Positions 8,608 through 16,583 are shown, counted from the first letter of the stretch. The stretch is DNA of 63,556 nt from Mogibacterium sp. (GCA_017433975.1 JAFRGD010000026.1:1-63556); one strand, 5' to 3'. Translations and numbers: made by a program. The notes: generated by a model not told the origin, from the letters alone.

Positions 8608-10086
8608 TTATTGCTCGGAAGCCTTGCGCTCCGCGAGCTCCTGAACGATACGGTCGTATTTCTCCTCGTCGAGATCGTAATGTTTCTTATACAAAACATA
8701 GGACAGGAAGGTGAAGACGAACGGGACGATGCACATGACGAGAAGCAGGCCGCGGACCTGGCCGGTGCTGACGCCCGCGATGACGGTGTCGATCTGGGAC
8801 AGTTTGGCGGCCTCGGTGATCAGTCCCATGGAGGCCTGTTGCTCGAGCGTCGAGATCTGGTTCGTGTAGTTGGTGACGCCGAAGGCCAGGTAGGTGATGG
8901 AGATCATCAGGACGACCAGCGCGCTCGCGAGTTTGGTGAAGAACGGCCGGATCGACGCGATGATGGCCTCGTCGCGGTTGCCGGTGATGTACTCGTTATA
9001 CTCAACCGTATTGAGGATGGAGATCATCATGACCACGTAGAAGCAGTTCATTCCGAGCTGGCTCAGCATGTAGCCGGCGGTGATGATCCAGAAGCCGGTC
9101 ATGTTCCGCGGCAGGGCGAGGCCGGCGACCAGCATCGTCGTAAAACCTACGATCGCGATGCAGCCGAAGACCCGCATCAGTTTCTTGCGGTGAAGTTTGG
9201 AGGAGAGCCACGGGTACGCGATCAGCAGGAACGCGGAAGCGGAAAGACCGATCGTGGAGAACAGCGAATACAGTCCGCCCCGATATCCGAACGCGAAGTA
9301 GATGAATGTTGAGCCAAGGCCTCCGACGATGAGGTCCGCACCGATCTGCTGGATGAGGAAAATCAGGCACATCCACATCAGCTGGTCGTTGCCGCGGATC
9401 GTGGAGATGATCTTTTGGAACGAGATCGGCGGGGCAGGTTTGTCCATGTAAGAGCGGTCCTCACGGGCACCGATGATGGTGAACGAGAGGAACAACGGCG
9501 CGAGGATGCAGAAGATCAGTGCGACCGTACCGTATGCGGTCTGGGTGTTGCCGCCGATGGCTTTCTCGCCGGTGGTCAGCATCGGGATGAACAGGCCGGC
9601 GAGGCCGCCGCCGATGCCGGCGAGCAGGTTGGTGAGGGCCGTCAGTTTGTCGCGCATGGCGCCGTCCGAGCCGAGGGCCGGAATCATGCCCCAATACGAG
9701 ATGTCATGCATCGTGTATGTGATACTATACGCGAAATAGATGAATCCGAAGAACCAGACAAACGGCCAGCCCTGGAGCCTGACGTTGAACGCGAGGTAGA
9801 CGACAACGGAGGTCGAGAGAATACCGATGAGCATCCAAGGTTTATATTTGCCCCAGCGGGTCCGCGTCCGCTCTATGATGTTGCCCATCAGTGGGTCGTT
9901 CAGCGCGTCAAATACTCTGGCGCCGACCATGATGCCGGTGATCGCCATCAGTTGGGCCGGTGTGAGGTTGTGCGTGAAAAGTACATATACGAGGATAAAA
10001 TTCGTAAAAAGGGAATAAATCATATCCCGGCCGAGCGTGCCGACCGGGAAGAGGATCAGATTGCGTTTTGCCTGTTTGTCCGTCAT
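8608..10086 (-). CDS. Glycoside-pentoside-hexuronide (GPH) family sugar:cation symporter
   Basis: 492 residues from the ATG at 10086, preceded by GGAAGG on the minus strand. The open frame runs further upstream, but into the lexA coding region. About 12 transmembrane helices are visible. N-terminal GTLGRDMIYSLFTNF and the conserved DALNDPLMGNIIERTRTRWGKYKPW are typical of MelB/XynP/YicJ relatives, which import sugars or glycosides with sodium or protons. No sugar-hydrolase or regulator gene is adjacent, so the substrate is unknown. The gene starts 37 bases after the lexA stop on the same strand, with no convincing promoter of its own. Confidence 0.88.
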   Translation of the reverse strand: MTDKQAKRNLILFPVGTLGRDMIYSLFTNFILVYVLFTHNLTPAQLMAITGIMVGARVFDALNDPLMGNIIERTRTRWGKYKPWMLIGILSTSVVVYLAFNVRLQGWPFVWFFGFIYFAYSITYTMHDISYWGMIPALGSDGAMRDKLTALTNLLAGIGGGLAGLFIPMLTTGEKAIGGNTQTAYGTVALIFCILAPLFLSFTIIGAREDRSYMDKPAPPISFQKIISTIRGNDQLMWMCLIFLIQQIGADLIVGGLGSTFIYFAFGYRGGLYSLFSTIGLSASAFLLIAYPWLSSKLHRKKLMRVFGCIAIVGFTTMLVAGLALPRNMTGFWIITAGYMLSQLGMNCFYVVMMISILNTVEYNEYITGNRDEAIIASIRPFFTKLASALVVLMISITYLAFGVTNYTNQISTLEQQASMGLITEAAKLSQIDTVIAGVSTGQVRGLLLVMCIVPFVFTFLSYVLYKKHYDLDEEKYDRIVQELAERKASEQ

Positions 10087-10123
10087 TGCGGTGTCCTTCC
10101 TAACTGAAATGCAATCAATAGTA

Positions 10124-10786
10124 TTAACTGAAATACCGGAATACGCCGCGGACCTTGCCGATGATCTCAACCTCATCGACCAGAATCGGGTCCATGTCGT
10201 CGTTCTCCGGCTGGAGGCGGAAGTATCCGTCCTCACGATAGAAACGTTTGACGGTCGCCTCAGACTCGTATTCGCCCTGAAGCATGGCGACGACGATGTC
10301 GCCGTTCCGCGCGTTCTTGTCGTCGTTGACGAGGATGTAGTCGCCGTCGTTGATGCCTGCGTTGATCATGCTGTCGCCGTGGACGGTCAGGATGAAGTTA
10401 TTGCCGGTGCCGACGAACCGCGACGGAATCGGCATGGTATCCTCGATATTCTGCTCGGACAGGATCGGCTGGCCCGCGGCAACGCGGCCGATGACCGGAA
10501 CGGTCACGGTGGAGACGTCGTCGACCTCGCCGGCGATCTGGCGGGAATTCTGGCCCGGCATGACCGGCTTGTCGTTCTCAATCAGTACCAGCGCGCGCGG
10601 CTTGTTCGGATCCTTGCGGATCAGACCGCGGTCTTCCAGGGCCTTGATATCTGCATGTACAGTAGAAGTGGACTTGATATTGAGCGCGGTGCAGATGTCG
10701 CGGACGGTCGGCGGAAAGCCCTTGACCGTGATCATCTCGCGCATGTAATCCAAAATCTTCTGCTGCCTGATCTCACTCTTTTTCAT
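10124..10786 (-). CDS. lexA: LexA repressor of the SOS response
   Basis: 220 residues. An N-terminal winged helix-turn-helix (residues 1-65, with PPTVRDICTALNIKSTSTVHADIKAL) binds operators; the C-terminal S24 domain self-cleaves when RecA filaments form. The cleavage site is Ala104-Gly105 in RVAAGQP, the nucleophile is Ser139 in HGDSM and the general base is Lys180 in TVKRFY. ATG at 10786 follows GGGAG on the minus strand. A matching operator lies over its own promoter (10864-10877), so autoregulation is expected. Compared with E. coli LexA there are a few extra residues between Ser and Lys. Confidence 0.97.
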   Translation of the reverse strand: MKKSEIRQQKILDYMREMITVKGFPPTVRDICTALNIKSTSTVHADIKALEDRGLIRKDPNKPRALVLIENDKPVMPGQNSRQIAGEVDDVSTVTVPVIGRVAAGQPILSEQNIEDTMPIPSRFVGTGNNFILTVHGDSMINAGINDGDYILVNDDKNARNGDIVVAMLQGEYESEATVKRFYREDGYFRLQPENDDMDPILVDEVEIIGKVRGVFRYFS

Positions 10787-10813
10787 TACTGTGCTCCCAT
10801 TCTGAACGGACGG

Positions 10814-10839
10814 ACCGGCAGGGAACTGCCGGTTTTTTT
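10814..10839 (+). terminator. Plus-strand terminator hairpin inside the lexA leader
   Basis: ACCGGCAG, loop GGAA, CTGCCGGT is followed by six T on the plus strand. No plus-strand gene lies just upstream, so it would stop antisense transcription before maf, and it forms a hairpin in the lexA 5' leader. Confidence 0.65.
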
Positions 10840-10849
10840 CTTTTCACAC

Positions 10850-10878
10850 AATATATCATAAATCGAACATCAGTTCAA
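10850..10878 (-). promoter_or_regulatory. lexA promoter with overlapping LexA box
   Basis: On the minus strand TTGAAC (10878-10873), 17 bases and TATATT (10855-10850) form the promoter. The Cheo-type box CGAACATCAGTTCA at 10864-10877, with the GAAC-N4-GTTC core, overlaps the -35 element, as expected for LexA autorepression in Bacillota. Confidence 0.85.
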
Positions 10879-10932
10879 TACCGCGTTTTGAAAAAAACAA
10901 ACAGCGGTTGACACCTGTGCTACAATCATTTT

Positions 10933-11580
10933 ATGAAACAGTTACAAGATTACAAAACAATTATACTTGCTTCGCAGTCGCCGCGGCGGCTCGAGATCCT
11001 GCGCGCCCACGGCGTCGAACCGGTCGTGATGCCGACGGACGCGGACGAGACATTACCGGATGGTATTGGCATGGAGGAGGCGGTCCGGCGGATCTCGCGC
11101 GTCAAGGCGGAGGCCTGTTATAACGAACTGATGCGGCGGCTTTCCGCGGGAGAGCCAGACCTTGCGGAGCTGACAGCAGATGCGTTGATCATCGCTGCGG
11201 ATACTGTCGTTTATACGGACGCCCTCGGGATCATGGGAAAGCCCGCGGATTACGATGAGGCATTTCTGATGCTGGCCACAATCCGAAACACGTATCACTA
11301 TGTTGCGACCGGCGTCACATTGATCGAACTCTGCGGCGGCAGAACGGAGGACCTGAACTTCGCGGACGTGACCGAGGTGTGGTGCAAGAACTATACGGAC
11401 CAGGAGATCGACGAATATATCGCTATCGACGCGCCGTACGACAAGGCCGGATCGTATGCAATCCAGAGTGCCTTCGGGAAGCACATCGACCACATCGAAG
11501 GCGACTACGAGAACGTCGTTGGGCTTCCGTTCAACCGGATTGTTCGGGAACTTAAGATACATTCGCAGCCCAATTTGTAG
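10933..11580 (+). CDS. maf: Maf-like nucleoside triphosphate pyrophosphatase
   Basis: 215 residues, a little longer than the usual 190-200. It hydrolyses non-canonical or excess nucleoside triphosphates (dTTP/UTP type) and is linked to septum arrest in Bacillus. Motifs: LASQSPRR with the phosphate-binding Ser/Arg near residue 15, DADETLP, the catalytic AADTVV segment, GKPADYDEA and the C-terminal DKAGSYAIQ with GLPFNRI. The start at 10933 lacks a clear Shine-Dalgarno, so a weakly translated or near-leaderless start is possible. It is divergent from lexA; the LexA box lies between them, so damage control of maf is conceivable but unproven. Confidence 0.92.
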   Translation: MKQLQDYKTIILASQSPRRLEILRAHGVEPVVMPTDADETLPDGIGMEEAVRRISRVKAEACYNELMRRLSAGEPDLAELTADALIIAADTVVYTDALGIMGKPADYDEAFLMLATIRNTYHYVATGVTLIELCGGRTEDLNFADVTEVWCKNYTDQEIDEYIAIDAPYDKAGSYAIQSAFGKHIDHIEGDYENVVGLPFNRIVRELKIHSQPNL

Positions 11581-11595
11581 TGCTTCTTTCCGAGA

Positions 11596-11645
11596 TTGAC
11601 AGATAAATATCATTCATTTACAAGGCAAAACAGCGATGTTATAAT
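11596..11645 (+). promoter_or_regulatory. Promoter region of the radical SAM gene
   Basis: Two overlapping candidates: TTGACA (11596-11601) 17 bases from TACAAG, and TTACAA (11618-11623) 16 bases from TATAAT (11640-11645). The second has the better -10. Confidence 0.6.
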
Positions 11646-11707
11646 ATTATTTGGTTTTTGAGATAGCACGTTTTGTAATGAATTATTAGTTGAAAGAAGG
11701 ATTTTGA

Positions 11708-12526
11708 ATGACTGAGAAAATCAAAGAGGGCCAGACCGTAACCATGTTCGTGCCGTACGACTGCAATAACGCATGTCCGTTCTGCGTGAACAAGGATGAT
11801 TACAGGGATACGTCCGGGTTCGACCTGGACCGCTGCTACAGATCGCTGGACCTGATGGACCGCATTCTTCCGCACAACGACATCGTCCTGACGGGCGGCG
11901 AGCCGCTGGCCAATCTGCCGGCGCTCGAGGATATCCTTTCGCACATTAACGACAGGCATCACATCTATATTAATACGACCCTGCCGACCAACGCCGAGCA
12001 GGACATGTATAAAGTCGCCGAGACGCTCAACAAATACGTCGGCAAGATCGACTGCATCAACGTCTCCCGTCACCTCAAGCACTATGTCAAGGAGTGCCCG
12101 GACGAGATCTTCGACCTGCTCAAGATCCGCCACCGCATCAACTGCGTCGTGTTCGAGGACGCCGACGAGCCGGACACCGAGGCCAAACTGGAGAAGTTCT
12201 TCGCGCGGTTCGCGGGACACGAGATCCAGCTTCGCGCCAATTACTCGTACCTTACGCTGGACAATGTGTTTGATACTGAGCATGACCGCCTGTATAAGCT
12301 CATCAACAGGATGTGCGAGTATCAGTACGACCTGGAGAAGGAGCTTTTCCGGACCGGCTTCGTCTTCAAGAGAGGCGACAGCAAGATCACGTATCACAAG
12401 ACTCTCCCGTACAGCAAGATCGACGGTAAGATCGGCGACATCATCATCCGGCAGACCGGCCTGATCTATGATGACTGGAACAATTACGGCAGCGAGCTCA
12501 ATATCAACTCATTTACAATGAAATAG
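11708..12526 (+). CDS. Radical SAM protein of unknown function
   Basis: 272 residues. The CxxxCxxC cluster motif CNNACPFC (near residues 19-26) binds the [4Fe-4S] cluster and S-adenosylmethionine, and TGGEPL follows at the expected spacing. The rest resembles the MoaA/NifB-like minimal barrel, but no C-terminal auxiliary cluster motif is visible, and the end (RQTGLIYDDWNNYG) is not one I recognise. It stands alone behind its own promoter, between maf and the infC leader, with no obvious peptide or cofactor substrate gene nearby. ATG at 11708 is preceded by GAAAGAAGGA. The substrate cannot be deduced. Confidence 0.85.
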   Translation: MTEKIKEGQTVTMFVPYDCNNACPFCVNKDDYRDTSGFDLDRCYRSLDLMDRILPHNDIVLTGGEPLANLPALEDILSHINDRHHIYINTTLPTNAEQDMYKVAETLNKYVGKIDCINVSRHLKHYVKECPDEIFDLLKIRHRINCVVFEDADEPDTEAKLEKFFARFAGHEIQLRANYSYLTLDNVFDTEHDRLYKLINRMCEYQYDLEKELFRTGFVFKRGDSKITYHKTLPYSKIDGKIGDIIIRQTGLIYDDWNNYGSELNINSFTMK

Positions 12527-12539
12527 TTCAAATTTCCGC

Positions 12540-12569
12540 TTGACAACGGACGTTTGGCTAATGTAATAT
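12540..12569 (+). promoter_or_regulatory. Promoter of the infC-rpmI-rplT operon
   Basis: TTGACA (12540-12545) lies 18 bases before TAATAT (12564-12569), right after the radical SAM stop codon. The transcript then enters the L20-type leader. Confidence 0.7.
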
Positions 12570-12574
12570 ATCAA

Positions 12575-12715
12575 AGTCGAAGTAGAAGTCATCCGCTTCT
12601 CACCTGTACCGGCATGCTGGTAGGGTACCATACAGACCATCGGATCAACCGCGTATCGACTGTCGCGGGCGGTGGAACAGGACTGTAACGCGGATACTTC
12701 ATGTGTCCGCTTTTT
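12575..12715 (+). ncRNA. L20-type ribosomal protein leader with terminator
   Basis: The untranslated region between promoter and infC carries AGAAGTCATCCGCTTCTCACCTG, recalled as typical of the Rfam L20 leader, and ends in a terminator: GCGGATAC, loop TTCAT, GTGTCCGC and five T (12690-12715). In Bacillus, L20 binds this leader and promotes termination, matching output of IF3, L35 and L20 to demand. Assignment is from remembered sequence pattern plus gene context. Confidence 0.75.
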
Positions 12716-12772
12716 CATTATGCGGACGGTTTCTGGAATACCATTTCATGGGATGATGCGGAGGTAGGAACC

Positions 12773-13297
12773 ATTAGTAAGGAAAAGAAACAAGAGGTCA
12801 ATGAGGACATCCGCGCGAGCGTTGTCCGGGTGATCGACGAGAACGGCCAGATGCGCGGCATCATGGACATTGACGACGCGCTTGCACTTGCGGAGGCGAG
12901 CAATCTCGACCTGGTCAACATTTCTCCGAACGCCGACCCGCCGGTCTGCAAGATTCTTGACTACGGCAAGTATCGGTACGATCTGCAGAAGAAAGACAAG
13001 CAGAATAAGAAGAATCAAAAGACCACCGAGATCAAGGAGATCCGTCTGAGCACGTTTATCGAGGACCACGACCTGCAGGTCAAGGCGAACACCGCAATCA
13101 AGTTCCTCAAGGGCGGCGACAAACTCAAGGTCAGTCTGCGGTTCCGCGGGAGAGAGCGGGATTATCAGGACAAGGGCTTTGCAGTCATGGAGCGCTTCGC
13201 CGAGGCGGTCGCCGAATTCGGCGAGGTCGACAAGCCTGCCAAACTGGAGGGCCGCAACCTCAACATGTTCCTTTCGCCAAAAAAGGATAAGAAATAG
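12773..13297 (+). CDS. infC: Translation initiation factor IF-3
   Basis: 174 residues from an ATT start codon at 12773, seven bases after GGAGGT (12760-12765). An in-frame ATG at 12701 falls inside the terminator stem and is not credible. The protein starts ISKEKKQEVNEDIRAS and contains the N-domain (DIDDALALAEASNLDLVNI), the lysine-rich linker (KKDKQNKKNQK) and the C-domain (KEIRLSTFIEDHDLQVK, LRFRGRE). IF-3 binds the 30S subunit, checks the start codon and prevents premature subunit joining. Rare AUU starts are conserved in infC of E. coli and Bacillus and allow IF-3 to limit its own translation. Confidence 0.97.
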   Translation: MSKEKKQEVNEDIRASVVRVIDENGQMRGIMDIDDALALAEASNLDLVNISPNADPPVCKILDYGKYRYDLQKKDKQNKKNQKTTEIKEIRLSTFIEDHDLQVKANTAIKFLKGGDKLKVSLRFRGRERDYQDKGFAVMERFAEAVAEFGEVDKPAKLEGRNLNMFLSPKKDKK

Positions 13298-13359
13298 TTC
13301 ATATTCATCGACCCATCAAATCGTTACGTCAGAATTATTAACATATAGGAGGAATTGCA

Positions 13360-13560
13360 ATGGCAAAGAACAAAATGAAGTCGCACAGAGGCGCGAGCAA
13401 GAGAATGAAGCTGACCGGCTCCGGCAAGCTCAAGAGAAACAAGGCGTACAAGAGCCATATTCTTACCAAGAAGACGGCCAAGAGAAAAAGAGGACTGCGT
13501 AAGTCCACCATTATCACCGGCGCGGACCAGAAGCGCATGCTCAGATCACTGGCAAAATAA
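13360..13560 (+). CDS. rpmI: 50S ribosomal protein L35
   Basis: 66 residues, the usual length. Very basic, with the family pattern [24 protein letters not shown] and C-terminal KRKRGLRKS. It follows a strong AGGAGG site and lies between infC and rplT, the classical order. Codons are strongly biased (AGA for Arg, AAG for Lys), as expected of a highly expressed gene. Confidence 0.98.
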   Translation: MAKNKMKSHRGASKRMKLTGSGKLKRNKAYKSHILTKKTAKRKRGLRKSTIITGADQKRMLRSLAK

Positions 13561-13573
13561 GGAGGGATAGACA

Positions 13574-13933
13574 ATGGCAAGAGTAAAGAAAGGCGTTAAC
13601 GCGCACAAGAGACATAAGAAAATTCTGAAGCTGGCAAAGGGCTTCTATGGACAGAGACACGGTAACTTCAGAGCTGCCAACCCGGCTGTCATGAGATCTC
13701 TCCGTTCCGCATACATCGGCAGAAAGAACAAAAAGAGAGAGTACCGCAGACTTTGGATCGCGAGAATCAACGCGGCGGCGAGAGCCAACGGCATCAGCTA
13801 TTCCAGACTGATGGACGGCCTCAAGAAGAACGGCATCGACATCAACCGCAAGATGCTCTCCGAGATGGCGATCTTCGACGCTCAGGGCTTCGCTCAGCTC
13901 TGCGAGACCGCAAAGAACGCTTACAATAACTAA
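13574..13933 (+). CDS. rplT: 50S ribosomal protein L20
   Basis: 119 residues, the usual length. It starts [19 protein letters not shown] and contains [13 protein letters not shown] and [15 protein letters not shown], which are L20 signatures. It binds 23S rRNA early in 50S assembly and is the likely ligand of the leader at 12575-12715, which would make this operon self-regulating. It is 13 bases downstream of rpmI with a GGAGG site between them and is followed by a terminator. Confidence 0.98.
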   Translation: MARVKKGVNAHKRHKKILKLAKGFYGQRHGNFRAANPAVMRSLRSAYIGRKNKKREYRRLWIARINAAARANGISYSRLMDGLKKNGIDINRKMLSEMAIFDAQGFAQLCETAKNAYNN

Positions 13934-13946
13934 ACAATATCGAAAG

Positions 13947-13974
13947 AGCCGGTTGTGCCGGCTTTTTCTTTTTC
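13947..13974 (+). terminator. Terminator after rplT
   Basis: AGCCGG, loop TTGTG, CCGGCT followed by TTTTCTTTTT. Confidence 0.85.
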
Positions 13975-13995
13975 TGCGAAACATTCAAACACAAC

Positions 13996-14023
13996 AAAAG
14001 GCCCCTCTGACGAGGGGCCTTTT
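13996..14023. terminator. Second, bidirectional terminator
   Basis: A 12-bp perfect stem AAAAGGCCCCTC/GAGGGGCCTTTT with a TGAC loop, with A and T runs on the two sides. It works in either direction and isolates the rplT operon from the next transcript. Confidence 0.85.
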
Positions 14024-14107
14024 GCGCATTACTACGAAATAATTTAATTAAGAAAGAACAATCAAAAGAAAAATCATAATCAATTCTCTTCGGCTATGAC
14101 ATAATAC

Positions 14108-14213
14108 CATTTCAATGTGATGGGTTTGTCAGGAAAGATGTGTAATTACGGTGATGGTAGCGTGTTTCCGCGCAATATCTACGCGTAGGAAAGGCAATCA
14201 ACCTATTGAAATG
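14108..14213 (+). ncRNA. Unassigned structured RNA candidate
   Basis: In the 260-base gap before the next gene, CATTTCAAT (14108-14116) pairs perfectly with ATTGAAATG (14205-14213). Inside it GGGTT pairs with AACCT (14122-14126/14200-14204) and TGTC with GGCA (14127-14130/14193-14196). An inner hairpin GCGTG-TTTC-CGCGC follows (near 14160-14173). The nested helices flank bulges rather than a simple terminator, and no long reading frame fits. I could not match it to riboswitch cores I remember (FMN, TPP, SAM, cobalamin, fluoride, c-di-GMP, THF, ZTP). The strand is uncertain, because the stems form on both. Confidence 0.35.
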
Positions 14214-14266
14214 CAAAAAGAGGTATGATAATATATATTGTGGTTGACAAATATTATTATTTATTA
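14206..14266 (+). promoter_or_regulatory. Promoter region of the trigger-factor-like lipoprotein gene
   Basis: TTGAAA (14206-14211) lies 17 bases before TAATAT, and a second TTGACA follows near 14244 with AT-rich -10 candidates. The first -35 overlaps the 3' arm of the structured element, so folding and initiation may interact. Confidence 0.5.
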
Positions 14267-14282
14267 TGTAAAGGATGGTTTT

Positions 14283-15371
14283 ATGAATAAAAAAAGATCA
14301 AAAGTAACTGTACTTGTTGCGATTCTTTGCGTCGTATCGCTCCTCGCGGGCTGCGCAAAGTCCAAGGTTCCAAAGAGATACGACTATGATCTGTCCAAGT
14401 ATATTACGCTCGGTCAGTACGAAGGCGTAACTTATGACCCGGTTCCGCACGAAGTGACGGATGAGGACATCGACAACGAGATCTACGACAGGATTTATTA
14501 TTATATTGAGACTGAGGAGATTAAGGAAGGCAAGGTCGAGGCGGACAGTTTTGTCAACATCGATTATGCCGGCAAACTGGTTGGTGAGACCGAGCCGCGC
14601 GATACCATGACGGCGGAGGACCAGGACATCGACATCGCGGACAGCGGAATGATTCCGGGGTTTGCGGAGGCGATTATCGGACACGAGGTCGGCGAGACGT
14701 TTGACATTCACGTCACGTTCCCGGAGGATTATAACGAGGAACTCGGGGGCAAGGAAGCGGTCTTTACAATTACCGTTAATTACCTCACCAAGGAGAACCT
14801 TCCGGAGCTGACGGATGAGTTCATCAAAGAGAACTATGGCTATGATACGCTCGATGATTTCAAGGCTGCGATCCGTGAGGAGCTCGCGGAGACCAAGGAA
14901 CAGGACGCGATCAGCCAGGAGCAGGAGCAGGTGTTCTCCAAGATCCTCGAGTCCAGTGAGGTGATCGAGTATCCGGAGAAAGAACTCGAGGAAAAGAAAA
15001 ACCAGATGAAAGAGACCTACCAGGAGTACGCCGAGATGTACGGCATGGATTACGGCGACTTCCTGGAGATGTTCATCGGCTATACCGAGGAACAATTCGA
15101 CGAGGAGATTACCGCGTACGCCGAGAACACCGTCAAGCAGGAACTTGTTCTCTATTCACTCGCCAAGGCGCTGGGCATCAAGGTTTCCAACAAGGAATAC
15201 AGCGATTTCCTGGACGGCCTTCTGGAGGACGCCGGCCTCGACCGGGAGGTTTTCGAAGAAGAATACGGCATGACGATTGACGAATATGCCGAAGACTACA
15301 ACTTGTACGAGTCATATCTCTATGAGCTTATCATGGATAAAGTCATGGAGAAGAGTGTTGCGAACGAATAA
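14283..15371 (+). CDS. Trigger-factor-like FKBP peptidyl-prolyl isomerase lipoprotein
   Basis: 362 residues from the ATG at 14283, which has AAAGGATGG upstream. Residues 1-25 form a lipoprotein signal (basic MNKKRSK, hydrophobic core, lipobox LLAGC), so the protein should be anchored outside the membrane. An FKBP-type domain follows (VEADSFVNIDYAGKLVG, GMIPGFAEAIIGHEVGETFDI), then the helical trigger factor C-terminal domain (LTDEFIKENYGYDTLDDFKAAIREEL). The ribosome-binding N-domain of true trigger factor is missing. It probably folds secreted proteins, like a fused PrsA/trigger factor. This is a known clostridial arrangement and should not be annotated as cytosolic tig. Confidence 0.88.
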   Translation: MNKKRSKVTVLVAILCVVSLLAGCAKSKVPKRYDYDLSKYITLGQYEGVTYDPVPHEVTDEDIDNEIYDRIYYYIETEEIKEGKVEADSFVNIDYAGKLVGETEPRDTMTAEDQDIDIADSGMIPGFAEAIIGHEVGETFDIHVTFPEDYNEELGGKEAVFTITVNYLTKENLPELTDEFIKENYGYDTLDDFKAAIREELAETKEQDAISQEQEQVFSKILESSEVIEYPEKELEEKKNQMKETYQEYAEMYGMDYGDFLEMFIGYTEEQFDEEITAYAENTVKQELVLYSLAKALGIKVSNKEYSDFLDGLLEDAGLDREVFEEEYGMTIDEYAEDYNLYESYLYELIMDKVMEKSVANE

Positions 15372-15404
15372 CGGCAGTCGGTAAATGATGAAGGAGGAAC
15401 AATC

Positions 15405-15908
15405 ATGAAATGCCCGTATTGCAATAACCCGGACACCAAAGTCGTGGACTCCAGACCGGTTGAAGACGGCCTCGCCATCCGCCGCCGGAGAGAATGCGAG
15501 AAGTGCAAAAAGAGATTTACGACCTTTGAAAAGATCGAGAATTCTCTGCTCGTCGTCGTCAAGAACGACGGTTCCCGCGAGAGCTTCGACAAGAACAAGC
15601 TGATCAACGGCGTCCTCAAGGCCTGCGAAAAGACCAAGGTCACCTACGAAGACGTCCAGCGCATCGCAGAGAACATCGAGCGCGGCCTCAACAATACCAT
15701 GGAAAAAGAAATCGAGAGCAAGCTGATCGGCCGTCTGATCATGGACGAGCTGCGCGTGCTCGACCAGGTCGCTTACGTCCGGTTCGCCTCCGTCTATCAC
15801 AAGTTCACCGACGTCAACACGTTTGTCGACGAGGTCAACAAGCTGCTTGAGAAAGACAAGGCCAAGAGCATCAAGAAACAGCCGAAGGAACCAAAGAAAG
15901 AAAACTAA
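15405..15908 (+). CDS. nrdR: NrdR transcriptional repressor of ribonucleotide reductase genes
   Basis: 167 residues. An N-terminal zinc ribbon with two Cys pairs (MKCPYC and CEKC, residues 3-34) and SRPVEDGLAIRRRREC are followed by an ATP-cone domain (residues 49-139, VVVKNDGSRESFDKNKL). NrdR senses dATP/ATP and represses nrd genes by binding NrdR boxes; none was noticed in this window. A lysine-rich tail extends the usual 150 residues. The stop overlaps the start of cmk by one base, so the two are translationally linked. Confidence 0.97.
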   Translation: MKCPYCNNPDTKVVDSRPVEDGLAIRRRRECEKCKKRFTTFEKIENSLLVVVKNDGSRESFDKNKLINGVLKACEKTKVTYEDVQRIAENIERGLNNTMEKEIESKLIGRLIMDELRVLDQVAYVRFASVYHKFTDVNTFVDEVNKLLEKDKAKSIKKQPKEPKKEN

Positions 15909-16582
15909 TGTTAGACAAAATCAGAATCGCCATCGACGGCCCGGGCGGAGCGGGCAAGAGCACCATCGCAAAACTGGTCGCGGGCCGTCTGCAAATCGAA
16001 TACATTGATACGGGTGCGATGTACCGTGCAATCGCCCTCAAAGCCCTGCGGGCAGGTGTTTCCGAGGACGATACTGACGCGCTGGATGAAATGCTGGCGG
16101 GCACGACGGTGGACTTCGACAGCGGCAGGATCCTGCTCGACGGCGAAGACGTCAGCGAGGACATCCGCACGCAGGAAGTCTCCATGGCCGCTTCGGATTA
16201 CTCCAAACTAGCGGCGGTGCGATCCAAGCTCGTCGCGCTGCAGCGCGAGATCGCTGCGGGCAAGAGCGTCGTGATGGACGGGAGAGACATCGGGTCGAAC
16301 GTTCTGCCGGACGCGGAGCTCAAGATCTACCTGACGGCGGACCCGATGGTCCGCGCAAAGCGCCGATACGATGAGATGATCGAAAACGGAAAAGAAGCCG
16401 ACCTCGACCAGATCTACCGCGAGATGGTGGAGCGCGACTATCAGGACATGCACCGGGAACTCAACCCGCTGACGCAGGCGGAGGACGCGGTGCTGCTCGA
16501 TACGTCACCGCTGAACATCGAACAGGTCGTCGCGGCGGTGATTGACGAAGTGGTCCGGACAGGATACCCGGTGGAGGCGTAA
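15908..16582 (+). CDS. cmk: Cytidylate kinase
   Basis: 224 residues. It phosphorylates CMP and dCMP using ATP. The P-loop DGPGGAGKST lies near residues 9-18, followed by the family motifs YIDTGAMYRA and MDGRDIGSNVLPDAELKIYL, and the substrate-binding R-x-RRYDE segment. Its ATG overlaps the nrdR stop. Pairing of nucleotide kinase and NrdR in one operon fits dNTP supply. Confidence 0.96.
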   Translation: MLDKIRIAIDGPGGAGKSTIAKLVAGRLQIEYIDTGAMYRAIALKALRAGVSEDDTDALDEMLAGTTVDFDSGRILLDGEDVSEDIRTQEVSMAASDYSKLAAVRSKLVALQREIAAGKSVVMDGRDIGSNVLPDAELKIYLTADPMVRAKRRYDEMIENGKEADLDQIYREMVERDYQDMHRELNPLTQAEDAVLLDTSPLNIEQVVAAVIDEVVRTGYPVEA

Positions 16583-16583
16583 C

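Noticed and set aside
12701..13297. ATG 12701 as infC start
   Set aside because: It lies in the terminator stem, has no ribosome site and adds 24 residues unlike IF-3; the ATT at 12773 fits.
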